The notes under the pieces were generated by a model. That model did not search any database, was not told where the DNA came from, and was given only the letters and a program-made list of their open reading frames with translations. From positions 3,264 to 14,380 of the forward strand of contig DBGA01000015.1 in NCBI GenBank assembly GCA_002295325.1: DNA of 11,117 bases, read 5' to 3'. Every line of letters starts with the position of its first letter. The first letter of the stretch is position 1. Both the position numbers and the translations under genes were made by a program. Origin of the DNA: Ruminococcaceae bacterium UBA866. Its GTDB lineage: Bacteria; Bacillota; Clostridia; Oscillospirales; Ruminococcaceae. Below are positions 1 through 6,521 of the stretch, piece after piece.

Positions 1-1607
1 AATTTACTTAAAAGTGCTCTACTCTGTTTTGTATCAAGATTATCTTTTCTTGTACCCATATAATCTCGTACACATTTATAATAAGTATATAAGTCTTTAT
101 TGTATGTGGTTACAGTAACATTCTTCAAGAACTTGTTAAAGTGATCGTAAGCCTTCTTAAAGTCACCTATTTTATAATTAGCAGCTGAGATAAATAGCTC
201 TATACTACCTAAATACCACGGGAGTACATCTTTTGTAAGCATATTAATTAACTGAGCCACAGAAGCTGTTCCACCCATTCTAAGTGTTTTCATTAAGTGT
301 AGCAAGTGTAATACTTCTTCATTAGATAAGTACTTAAGATTTCTTATATATTTTTTTATACGAACAAACATTGCATAATTATCTAGTGATGTAAAATCAT
401 CTATTTCATCTATTTCACTAAATTTAGGAACAATTATATGATAACTAGGAAAGCCTAGGTAAGACACATCACGAACAAATACATCATAACCTTCCCTTGA
501 CAAAAGTTTAAGTAGATATTCTAACAATGTTCTATTATCAGCTCTACTAAGATCTCTAAAGCCTCTAAATTCATAACTAAATTTATCACTAAATAGATTA
601 GTAGGATAATATCCAGAACCATTAACTAAAATTCCAATCATATTATCATATTCATTTTCAATAGGCATTTCATAAGAAAATTCCTTAACACCTTTCATCT
701 GCCTAATATCTTGACCTTGTAAAAGCTCAGTTAAAGTTCTTTCAAGAGCAATTTCAAATATTGGATGGGAACCAAATTTAATAAAATAAGTTTGATCTAA
801 CCTGTTTATTAAAATAACACCTACCACAGGATACCTTTTGTTTAATGAGCAGTCCTTTACTATTACTGTGTAGTCTCCACTATCCTCAATTGCTTTAATC
901 ATAGATTCTAGCTTTGGATATCTAGCTATATATTCCATAGGAATGGTTGGGGGAGTAATTTTATTTATAACTAACTCTCTATTTACTACTCTTTCAAAGG
1001 TTTCAGATAAACCTTGAACCATGGCTTCCTCAAAAGTATTACCTGCACACATACCATTTGACATATACATTTTTGATATCATTTTTACAGGAATATAGGA
1101 AAGTCTTTTAGTTCTCAAATTTAAGTATGGTAAAGTTACAAAGTCTGAAGGCACATCTTCAAAGGATATAGATTTCCACTTGTCTACAAACTTATTCCAA
1201 TTAACATAGTTTTTCATAGAGGAAAGTTGTATTCTAATCCATTCATCTTTGCTTTTTAATAAATCATGAGCACTCATATACTTCTCATCAGGTGCATAGA
1301 AAAATCCCCTATACTTAAATGCACTAGGGCTTACATCTGTAGATAATCTAAAGAAGGACTGATTTTGCAGTCTTTCCATAAATTCTCCATATGCACTTGC
1401 AAGTGCATATTCTGCAGTAGTACCTTTTCCATTGGTAGAAATATTAGTTCCAGGAATTATTACACTTACTGAATAAAATCCTTTTGCAGAATTCTTCCAG
1501 TTTGTTTCTACTGTAAAAATACCTATATCTGATAAAAGTTGCTTTATTCTAGAGACAGTATTTACAGGTAAATCATCCTTATATTTTTTGTTGTAATATT
1601 GATTCAA
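1..1607 (-). CDS. ycaO: YcaO-domain ATPase, E. coli YcaO type (C-terminus outside window)
   Basis: Reading from TTG at 1607 down to the window edge gives 535 codons without a stop; the C-terminus lies outside. An RBS (GAGGTG, 1619-1614) sits 6 nt before the TTG; GTG at 1616 is in frame but overlaps this RBS. The ATP-binding YcaO signature is at about residues 60-79: G-K-G-T-T, then ASAYGEFMER, whose glutamates fit Mg/ATP ligation. A second conserved block, SNGMCAGNT (183-191) followed by QGLSETFER (198-206), and a third, GSHP..ALERTLTELLQG, match E. coli YcaO closely as I recall it. The C-terminal part is helical and TPR-like (a segment beginning AANYKIGDFKKAYDHF). E. coli YcaO (about 586 aa) potentiates RimO-dependent beta-methylthiolation of ribosomal protein S12; other YcaO proteins make azolines, amidines or thioamides in peptides. 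The first role is inferred from similarity. No precursor peptide, TfuA or E1-like partner is visible. Confidence 0.9.
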   Translation of the reverse strand, partial: MNQYYNKKYKDDLPVNTVSRIKQLLSDIGIFTVETNWKNSAKGFYSVSVIIPGTNISTNGKGTTAEYALASAYGEFMERLQNQSFFRLSTDVSPSAFKYRGFFYAPDEKYMSAHDLLKSKDEWIRIQLSSMKNYVNWNKFVDKWKSISFEDVPSDFVTLPYLNLRTKRLSYIPVKMISKMYMSNGMCAGNTFEEAMVQGLSETFERVVNRELVINKITPPTIPMEYIARYPKLESMIKAIEDSGDYTVIVKDCSLNKRYPVVGVILINRLDQTYFIKFGSHPIFEIALERTLTELLQGQDIRQMKGVKEFSYEMPIENEYDNMIGILVNGSGYYPTNLFSDKFSYEFRGFRDLSRADNRTLLEYLLKLLSREGYDVFVRDVSYLGFPSYHIIVPKFSEIDEIDDFTSLDNYAMFVRIKKYIRNLKYLSNEEVLHLLHLMKTLRMGGTASVAQLINMLTKDVLPWYLGSIELFISAANYKIGDFKKAYDHFNKFLKNVTVTTYNKDLYTYYKCVRDYMGTRKDNLDTKQSRALLSK

Positions 1608-1626
1608 ATTTTTCACCTCACACAGT

Positions 1627-1641
1627 CTTCTTATTAAGAAG
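1627..1641. repeat. Short palindrome in the leader of the ycaO-type gene
   Basis: CTTCTTA-T-TAAGAAG is a perfect inverted repeat with 7-bp arms and one central base. It lies just downstream of the predicted -10 box and about 7 bp upstream of the RBS, overlapping the expected transcription start. That is a suitable position for a repressor operator. The dimension is seen in the sequence; the role is inferred. Confidence 0.4.
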
Positions 1642-1646
1642 TACTA

Positions 1647-1676
1647 ATTATATTAAATATTTTAGGGTACAGTTAA
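1647..1676 (-). promoter_or_regulatory. Candidate sigma-A promoter of the ycaO-type gene
   Basis: On the minus strand TTAACT (1676-1671, 4 of 6 matches to TTGACA) is followed after 18 bp by a perfect TATAAT (1652-1647). Transcription would begin near 1640, leaving a leader of about 33 nt containing the RBS. Position and spacing fit, but the surrounding DNA is so AT-rich that chance matches are common. Confidence 0.45.
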
Positions 1677-1815
1677 GATTCAATATCTAATTTAATATAT
1701 TTATGTAACTATAAAAGTGTGATATGTAATTGTTGATTTTTAAATTTAAACAAGTAAAGACTTCTAGCTTTTTCAATAAAATATTTGTATAAGGCGTAAA
1801 AACCCTTGAAAACAT

Positions 1816-1859
1816 AAAGTTGAATATCATTCAAGTTTTTTTTATTAAAACTCAACTTT
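1816..1859. repeat. Inverted repeat upstream of the XRE-TPR regulator gene
   Basis: AAAGTTGA (1816-1823) and TCAACTTT (1852-1859) are perfect 8-bp inverted repeats separated by 28 bp. Nested inside is TTGAAT-ATC-ATTCAA (1820-1834), followed by a run of eight T. The outer arm ends 7 bp before the -35 box of the downstream promoter, so it could be an operator for the divergent regulator (autoregulation). It could also be a weak AT-rich terminator fold. The rest of the 1677-1866 stretch is AT-rich with no gene that I can support. Confidence 0.4.
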
Positions 1860-1866
1860 CTCTCCA

Positions 1867-1896
1867 TTGTTAATATAGTTATATTCGACTTATAAT
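1867..1896 (+). promoter_or_regulatory. Candidate sigma-A promoter of the XRE-TPR gene
   Basis: TTGTTA (1867-1872, 4 of 6) and a perfect TATAAT (1891-1896) are separated by 18 bp. The predicted start near 1903 gives a leader of about 40 nt carrying the RBS GGAGGT at 1930-1935. Confidence 0.5.
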
Positions 1897-1941
1897 AAAT
1901 TTATCAAAGGCCTTTTAGTTGCAAAAATTGGAGGTAGTTAA

Positions 1942-3018
1942 GTGAATGAATTAAATATTGGTAAAACAATTTTAGAATTAAGAAAGACAAAAAATCTTAC
2001 TCAAGAGCAGTTAGCTTCCATGGTTGGAGTTTCAGCAGGAGCAGTAAGCAAATGGGAAAACAGAAACTCCACGCCAGATATTTCGTTGTTAGCTCCCTTA
2101 GCACGTGCATTAAATACATCTATTGATGTTTTGCTATCTTTTCAGCCTCAGCTTTCGGAAACAGATGTTGCTAATATTAAACAGGAATTAATAGAAATAT
2201 TTCTACATGATGGTTATACTACTGGAGAAGCAAAGTGTTTACAATACTTAAATGAGTATGCAAATAGTATTCAACTTAAATATGAAGTTGCTGGTTTAAT
2301 TTATATGTATTTGTTCATTGCCAAAGAGCCTTCTGAGGAGTTTATAAAATCAAAATGTCAATATTCCTTAGCCTTGTTGCAGCAGGTAGTTGATAGTAGA
2401 GACCATAAGTATACTCAAATGGCACTTTTTAGTATTGCACATATTCAGATGGATATGGAAAACTATGAAGAAACTGAAAAGGCACTTAAAGAACTACCAC
2501 AGAACCCTATAGATTCAACAATTATATATTCAGATCTTTACCTAAAACAGGGTAAGAATAAGGAGACTATGGAGCTTTGTAGTGGTAAATTGATATATTA
2601 TATAATTCAAAGTGGTGGTATGCTTGCTACATTAGCAAATGTTTCAAAGATAGAACAAAATTATGATAAAGCAATAGTTTACCTAGATGCATATTATCAA
2701 CTGCAGAAAATATTTAAAATAGGGTTAGGTTCAGCAGCATACAGTTATTGCAAATTATATATGGAAATGAATCAGAATGATGTTGCTGCTCTATGGTTTA
2801 AAACTTATGTTGAAGAATTACTCACTACTAAATATGAACATGAAAGTAATCCTTATTTTGAAAAAATTAAATTAGAGGTTAATCCTGAATGTCAGAAAAT
2901 TATAAGAAAAAATATGTTGCAGTCCCTTATAAATGAAGATGAATTTAAAATTTTGGCTGGAATTGATGACTATGAACAAGGTATTAGCAAATTAAAGGAT
3001 GCGGTTACTAAAATGTAA
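1942..3018 (+). CDS. XRE-family transcriptional regulator with TPR-like C-terminal domain
   Basis: This 358-aa protein starts at GTG 1942, six nt after a strong RBS (GGAGGT, 1930-1935); the ATG at 1946 is out of frame. Residues about 5-65 form a classic XRE/Cro-C1 helix-turn-helix: helices around KNLTQEQLASMVGVS and a recognition helix around SAGAVSKWEN (31-40), followed by the usual TPDISLLAPLARAL segment. Residues about 75-350 are helical, with repeating helix pairs (for example QMALFSIAHIQMDMENYEE and KIEQNYDKAIVYLDAYYQL) that look like degenerate TPRs. This architecture is shared with peptide-responsive RRNPP-type regulators and with many uncharacterised clostridial XRE-TPR proteins. It is a cytoplasmic DNA-binding protein; its ligand and target are unknown. 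It is divergent from the ycaO-type gene, so it may control that gene or itself. Confidence 0.9.
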   Translation: MNELNIGKTILELRKTKNLTQEQLASMVGVSAGAVSKWENRNSTPDISLLAPLARALNTSIDVLLSFQPQLSETDVANIKQELIEIFLHDGYTTGEAKCLQYLNEYANSIQLKYEVAGLIYMYLFIAKEPSEEFIKSKCQYSLALLQQVVDSRDHKYTQMALFSIAHIQMDMENYEETEKALKELPQNPIDSTIIYSDLYLKQGKNKETMELCSGKLIYYIIQSGGMLATLANVSKIEQNYDKAIVYLDAYYQLQKIFKIGLGSAAYSYCKLYMEMNQNDVAALWFKTYVEELLTTKYEHESNPYFEKIKLEVNPECQKIIRKNMLQSLINEDEFKILAGIDDYEQGISKLKDAVTKM

Positions 3019-3146
3019 ATAAGTTTTCAATGAAAATTATTCATAGCAATCAAACTACTAAATTCTAATGTTCTATTATTCACCAAGGAGAGATAAAGAA
3101 AGAACTATTTTATATTGTTACTTAGAAATGGAGAAAGCGTGTTATC

Positions 3147-4094
3147 ATGAAAATTGATAGATTACTAGGAATTTTAAATGTCCTTGCCAATACGGACAGG
3201 ATTACAATAAAAGAATTGGCAGAACGATTTGAAGTTTCCAAACGTACAATTTTTCGAGATTTGGATACCTTGAACCAGTCGGGAGTTCCTATTGTTACAT
3301 ATTCAGGAATTGGTGGCGGTGTATCAGTCATTGACGGATATAAACTCAAAAGTAATATTCTTTCTAAGAAGGATATAAAAAATGTTTTTACTGCACTTAA
3401 TGGACTCATGAGTATTGATGAAAACACAGATTTAACGAATCTAATAGCGAAACTAATTCCAGAAGAAGCAAGTATGGTATTTTCAGAAAGTGATTATGTA
3501 ATTGATTTGTCCTCATGGTTTCAAGATAGCATTACACAAAAAAAGGTATCCGGTTTGCATAAGGCAATTAAAAATCAAAATTGTATTTATCTAGAATATA
3601 TCTCCAAAAGATCACGTTCAGCAAGAATTGTTCACCCTCATAAACTTGTTTTTAAACAATCATACTGGTATTTATACGCTTTTTGCGAAGATAAGCAGGA
3701 GTTCCGCTTGTTTAAGGTCAATCGAATTGTTACTTATAAAATTATGGATGCAAGTTTCAGTTGTAAGGCAGTTGAAAAAATAGATTTTAGAAAAGATTTT
3801 GGTACTGATTTATTTTCTTCACAAGACCCAACATCATTGTTTGAAGTTATACTAGAATATGATGTTACTAATGAATTCTTTTTAACAGATAAGATAGATG
3901 CTAAATTTTTTCATAGGATAAACAGTGGAGAAGAAAAGAGTCAGATTATATTTTCTGCTTCTAGCTTAGAGTGGGTTACTAATTTAGTTTTCAGTCTGCA
4001 AGACAAAGTTAAAATTATAGCACCCCTTGAACTAAAAGAAGCAATAAAAACCAGAATAAAAAGAATAAATGAACTCTACAAAGATGACATATAG
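3147..4094 (+). CDS. WYL-domain (YafY/DeoR-type) transcriptional regulator
   Basis: A 315-aa cytoplasmic regulator. Residues about 3-60 form a DeoR/HTH_11 winged helix: RLLGILNVLANTDRITIKEL, then AERFEVSKRTIFRDLDTL with the R-D-L-D motif, then a G-rich wing (SGIGGGVSV). Residues about 133-200 form a WYL domain: YWYLYAFCEDKQEFRLF (173-189) contains the W-Y-L triad and the conserved arginine, followed by FKVNRI. WYL domains are ligand-sensing modules reported to bind nucleic-acid or nucleotide ligands; the ligand here is unknown. The start is ATG 3147, with a GGAG (3130-3133) about 13 nt upstream, longer than optimal. The stop codon falls inside a terminator hairpin. The DJ-1/PfpI gene follows by 46 nt in the same direction and is the likely target or operon partner. 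Confidence 0.9.
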   Translation: MKIDRLLGILNVLANTDRITIKELAERFEVSKRTIFRDLDTLNQSGVPIVTYSGIGGGVSVIDGYKLKSNILSKKDIKNVFTALNGLMSIDENTDLTNLIAKLIPEEASMVFSESDYVIDLSSWFQDSITQKKVSGLHKAIKNQNCIYLEYISKRSRSARIVHPHKLVFKQSYWYLYAFCEDKQEFRLFKVNRIVTYKIMDASFSCKAVEKIDFRKDFGTDLFSSQDPTSLFEVILEYDVTNEFFLTDKIDAKFFHRINSGEEKSQIIFSASSLEWVTNLVFSLQDKVKIIAPLELKEAIKTRIKRINELYKDDI

Positions 4095-4107
4095 GTGTCA
4101 TCTTTTT
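4080..4107 (+). terminator. Intrinsic terminator overlapping the end of the WYL regulator gene
   Basis: AAAGATGACA (4080-4089) pairs perfectly with TGTCATCTTT (4096-4105) around a 6-nt loop, ending in a run of five T (4103-4107). The stop codon TAG (4092-4094) lies in the loop and the last coding codons form the 5' arm. A ribosome finishing the WYL gene would cover the 5' arm, so readthrough into the downstream PfpI-type gene could depend on translation. Confidence 0.7.
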
Positions 4108-4140
4108 CGTTGTACAATACTTAAGAAAGGAAGTGTTACA

Positions 4141-4719
4141 ATGAAAAAAGAAATACTTGTGTTTATTTTTGATGGATATGCAGATTGGGAAAGTGCTTAT
4201 ATTTGTTCAGAACTCAATGGATCAGAAACAGATTATATTGTAAAAACTTTAAGTCTGGACAAAGAACCTAAAATCTCTATGGGAGGTTTTCGAATCACTC
4301 CTGATTATACTGTAAGTGATTACCCCCAAAAATTCGAGATGTTGCTTTTGATTGGTGGTCACGCTTGGATGGAACAGAAAAATAATGCCATTCACCCTGT
4401 GGTAGAGTATGCCATCAAGCATCATATTCTAGTAGCAGCAATCTGTAATGCCGCTAATTTTATGGCAGAGAACGGATACTTGGATAATATCAGACATTCA
4501 GGCAATACGTTGGAGTATATGAAGTCACAAGCGCCACACTACAAGGGCGGCGGCAACTTTATTGAAGAACAAGCAGTTTGTGATTCGAATATCATAACTG
4601 CAAATGGTACGGCTTCTTTAGAATTCGCTAGGGAAATTATGTTGTATTTGAATGTTAAGCCTGTAGAAAAAATTAAGGAATGGTATGAGTTTTACAAATT
4701 AGGTTTCTATCAGAAATAA
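4141..4719 (+). CDS. DJ-1/PfpI family protein (class I glutamine amidotransferase-like fold)
   Basis: A 192-aa protein. The ATG at 4141 is chosen because an AAAGGAAG RBS (about 4126-4132) precedes it; an upstream extension in frame would run back through the terminator into the WYL gene. DJ-1/PfpI features: N-terminal strand EILVFIFDGYADWE with the conserved glutamate (E17), the glycine-rich LLIGGHAW (68-76), the nucleophile elbow AAICNAANFMAENG with candidate catalytic C102, and the C-terminal ITANGTASLEFAREI. The residue after C102 is Asn rather than the His common in PfpI proteases, so protease activity is doubtful. Relatives include deglycases, chaperone-like proteins and YoaZ-type proteins. 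It is cytoplasmic with no signal peptide, and probably co-expressed with or controlled by the WYL regulator upstream. Confidence 0.88.
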   Translation: MKKEILVFIFDGYADWESAYICSELNGSETDYIVKTLSLDKEPKISMGGFRITPDYTVSDYPQKFEMLLLIGGHAWMEQKNNAIHPVVEYAIKHHILVAAICNAANFMAENGYLDNIRHSGNTLEYMKSQAPHYKGGGNFIEEQAVCDSNIITANGTASLEFAREIMLYLNVKPVEKIKEWYEFYKLGFYQK

Positions 4720-4736
4720 AGCAATATAGCTCGATT

Positions 4737-4778
4737 CTAAGACAAATCAGAAAGTGTATGCTCACTATTTTTTCTTAG
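4737..4778 (+). terminator. Weak imperfect hairpin after the PfpI-type gene
   Basis: CTAAGA (4737-4742) can pair with TCTTAG (4773-4778), with an inner AGTG/CACT pairing followed by ATTTTTT. The inner hairpin plus T run could act as a weak terminator for the PfpI-type gene, ahead of the much stronger hairpin at 4814-4853. Confidence 0.3.
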
Positions 4779-4813
4779 GCTCTGTTAGATTAAAATGTTG
4801 ATTTATAATATTA

Positions 4814-4853
4814 AAATAAGGTAGTCCATTTTTACATTTGGACTACCTTATTT
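4814..4853. terminator. Long perfect hairpin between convergent genes, likely bidirectional terminator
   Basis: AAATAAGGTAGTCCA (4814-4828) and TGGACTACCTTATTT (4839-4853) form a perfect 15-bp stem with a 10-nt loop. It lies between the convergent PfpI-type gene and the small membrane protein gene and can fold in transcripts from either strand. The flanks are T/A-rich on both strands (TTATTTAA rightward, TTATTTTAA leftward) rather than having a clean T run. Confidence 0.65.
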
Positions 4854-4873
4854 AACGAGAGTGTCTAATTATA

Positions 4874-5176
4874 CTATCTAATACTCTTAGGAGATATCTT
4901 AATTGCTATGCTTGTACCAACTCCTACAATAATTCCATTCAATGCAGAATATATAAAATCTGGAATAGAAATTACATATATCCCTAAAATACCAATAATA
5001 AGCATAACTAAAAATACACAACAGACACAAAAACAGGCTTTCCACTCTTGCTTAATAGTGATATATGAACTAATTTTTTTAGTGAATTTATCTTTTTTAT
5101 CAATATTAAAATAAATAATTATGCTTAATGCCATAGATATTAATAGTGGCATTGATTTATACAAAGAACTAATCAT
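4874..5176 (-). CDS. Small hypothetical membrane protein, three predicted helices
   Basis: I do not recognise a family. The 100-aa product has three hydrophobic segments at about residues 9-25, 47-71 and 74-93, separated by a lysine-rich loop (NIDKKDKFTKK, about 24-34) that would lie in the cytoplasm by the positive-inside rule. The second segment is unusually rich in cysteine (three Cys within about six residues). The start is ATG at 5176 with AAGGGGG (5196-5190) upstream, but the spacing of about 13 nt is long. The gene is convergent with the PfpI-type gene and stops 21 bp from the shared hairpin. The opposite-strand frame here is short and lacks an RBS, so I prefer the minus strand. No function is inferred. 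Confidence 0.6.
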   Translation of the reverse strand: MISSLYKSMPLLISMALSIIIYFNIDKKDKFTKKISSYITIKQEWKACFCVCCVFLVMLIIGILGIYVISIPDFIYSALNGIIVGVGTSIAIKISPKSIR

Positions 5177-5287
5177 ATTTCTATTCTAACCCCCTTAATT
5201 TTTATCATATGTTTATTATATCTACCTTTATAGTTTTAATCAGTATAATTTTAATATTTTACAATAAGCTAATATAATTACGTTCAA

Positions 5288-5667
5288 TTATTTTATTAGC
5301 TTTCCAATTTTCTTATCTTGTCTCCATTGAGGAGCAATTCCATCATCACCCCAATATTCATCCATGCTTATTATCTTTTCTCCACAAAACCTAATAAATG
5401 AAGTAGCGTGAACAGATACACTATTATCTAAAGCCACACTCTTGTAACTGAAATAGCCAAATCATCTACAATTTCAAGTTTCTCAACCTCTCCGCACCAC
5501 TTACCAGGGTATTCACAATTTGCTATTATATATTCTTCTGTAGTAAAACTTTCATTAGTATTATGCCAATTAATTATTGCATTTGTCTCAAAATATGTTT
5601 GAAGTTTTATAGGGTTTTGTTCAATAACATCTTCCCAAAAATTCAACACTCTTTTCTTAATATCCAT
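5288..5667 (-). pseudogene. NTF2/SnoaL-like family gene disrupted by a frameshift
   Basis: The start is ATG 5667, 7 nt after GGGGG (5679-5675). The first frame encodes 79 residues, MDIKKRVLNFWEDVIEQ through ISVTRVW, then stops at TAG 5430-5428. The other frame continues without a gap: LDNSVSVHATSFIRF, then MDEYWGDDGIAPQWRQDKK, ending at TAA 5290-5288. Joined after VW with one base restored, the two parts give about 126 aa, the normal size for the small NTF2-like (SnoaL-like, cone-shaped alpha+beta) proteins of Firmicutes, whose W-x-x-D-x-S-V-S-x-H-A-T pattern bridges the join. The total of 380 nt is one short of 127 codons, fitting a single-base deletion near 5431-5436. A sequencing error or very recent mutation is possible because both halves look otherwise undamaged. 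The family's substrate or role is unknown. Confidence 0.75.
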
Positions 5668-5975
5668 ATACATTCCCCCTTTTTTAACAATTCTCAATAT
5701 AATTAAAATATTTGTTTAGTATATTATACATAATTTATATGTTGTATGTGGTATATAGCTTCCTTATGTCAAGGTCTTATAAACTCTATTTTTTAATTTA
5801 TTTAACGCACTAAGACATTATTTACTACTCTCATTTTAACCAACTTGTATACTGGTAATATTAAAACATTATTTTACATATATCACAATGTATTAATAAT
5901 AGTGTGTAATATAGCATTATTTAGTATTATGTATTATTATTTAATTAATATTATTTAAAATAAGAAGGTATTTAT
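5668..5975. other. AT-rich intergenic region between divergent genes
   Basis: I see no gene in these roughly 300 bases, which are very AT-rich. On the minus strand a TATAAT (5728-5723) could be the -10 box of the NTF2-like gene, without a good -35. On the plus strand TGGTAATAT (5853-5861) resembles an extended -10 and could serve the DUF6483-like gene through a leader of about 110 nt. AGAAGG (5963-5968) is the RBS of that gene. Confidence 0.35.
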
Positions 5976-6347
5976 ATGGAAAATGATTATATTATGAAAA
6001 AAATAAAAACAGCTTTGCAAGGATTGATATGCATACTAAAAAGAAAGAATGATATAGATATTAAAATGGACGAAAAAAGTAATAGTATCGTAATAACCGA
6101 AGAACAACTGTTAAAATTAACGATTACCAAGTATCTAAATGAGGGAAAAATTAACGAAGCCGAAAATATGTTATTTGAAGCTATATCCCTTAATAAATCC
6201 CCAGAATTTTTACAGTTAGCATTACTATTTTATGAAGAAATAAGTGAATTTACTGAAGAGAAATTAATTAGTTGTAATTTTTCAAAAGAAGAAATTATAG
6301 ATGGCTTAAATTCAATAAAAAAAATATATGATATTGACACAAAGTGA
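5976..6347 (+). CDS. DUF6483-like hypothetical protein
   Basis: A 123-aa soluble protein with ATG 5976 seven nt after AGAAGG (5963-5968). The opening MENDYIMKKIKTALQGLICIL resembles the N-terminus I associate with the Firmicute DUF6483 family, followed by a helical C-terminal region with a TPR-like helix pair (TKYLNEGKINEAENMLFEAI, about residues 50-70). The N-terminal hydrophobic patch is interrupted by charged residues and does not look like a signal peptide or transmembrane segment. Function is unknown. It stands alone, flanked by a hairpin downstream and a divergent pseudogene upstream. The DUF assignment is from memory and moderately certain; the coding call is firmer. Confidence 0.75.
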   Translation: MENDYIMKKIKTALQGLICILKRKNDIDIKMDEKSNSIVITEEQLLKLTITKYLNEGKINEAENMLFEAISLNKSPEFLQLALLFYEEISEFTEEKLISCNFSKEEIIDGLNSIKKIYDIDTK

Positions 6348-6361
6348 AATTAATATATTAT

Positions 6362-6396
6362 TTTTTAAGGGGAGTCAAATAGACTTCCCTTAAAAA
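6362..6396. terminator. Stable hairpin after the DUF6483-like gene, without a 3' T run
   Basis: The arms at 6362-6376 and 6382-6396 form a 15-bp stem with one G-T pair and a 5-nt loop (AAATA); the core is AAGGGGAGTC against GACTTCCCTT. The T run is in the 5' arm and the 3' arm ends in A on both strands, so it is not a textbook rho-independent terminator. It may protect the mRNA 3' end or terminate weakly. It starts 14 bp after the stop codon. Confidence 0.5.
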
Positions 6397-6472
6397 TTGA
6401 TGAAGTATCAATACTATATTAAAACATAGCCTTTATTTTAATAAACCAATAGACTTAATCAGGTAACCTTAC

Positions 6473-6493
6473 TTCAAATATTATTTGAATTTT
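6473..6493 (+). terminator. Weak AT-rich hairpin with T-rich tail
   Basis: TTCAAAT-ATT-ATTTGAA (6473-6489) is a perfect 7-bp inverted repeat followed by TTTT on the plus strand. It could be a second, weak terminator for rightward transcription, facing the convergent GNAT gene that ends at 6522. The stem has only two C-G containing pairs per arm at most, so stability is low. Confidence 0.3.
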
Positions 6494-6521
6494 ATTCATT
6501 AAATTCTCACAATGATTATAC

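Noticed and set aside
1608..1941. RiPP precursor peptide gene next to the YcaO-type gene
   Set aside because: Reading the intergenic region on both strands shows only stop-rich AT sequence with no short frame carrying a ribosome site.
3034..3072. Possible 12-residue peptide (ATG AAA ATT ATT ...) after the XRE-TPR gene, as a pheromone of an RRNPP-type system
   Set aside because: There is no ribosome site and the peptide is too short and polar for a secreted propeptide. No other small ORF with a signal-like N-terminus is seen next to the regulator.
3085..3090. Orphan AAGGAG ribosome-site-like sequence before the WYL gene
   Set aside because: No start codon lies within a usable distance; a TTG-initiated 11-codon frame begins about 25 nt later and overlaps the WYL start. 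Probably chance.
4069..4140. In-frame N-terminal extension of the PfpI-type protein starting at ATG 4069
   Set aside because: It would run through the terminator hairpin and overlap the WYL gene. ATG 4141 has a proper RBS and begins exactly at the conserved first strand of the family.
4778..4805. GGCTCTGTTAG-like sequence reminiscent of an insertion sequence or MITE end
   Set aside because: No matching inverted copy, target-site duplication or transposase fragment could be found in the window.
5668..5697. TTG 5697 as start of the NTF2-like gene
   Set aside because: The added residues include the translated RBS (GGGGGA). ATG 5667 is correctly spaced from it.
6396..6412. Small hairpin ATTGAT-gaagt-ATCAAT
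   Set aside because: Six AT-rich pairs with no T tail or positional logic; expected by chance in this composition.
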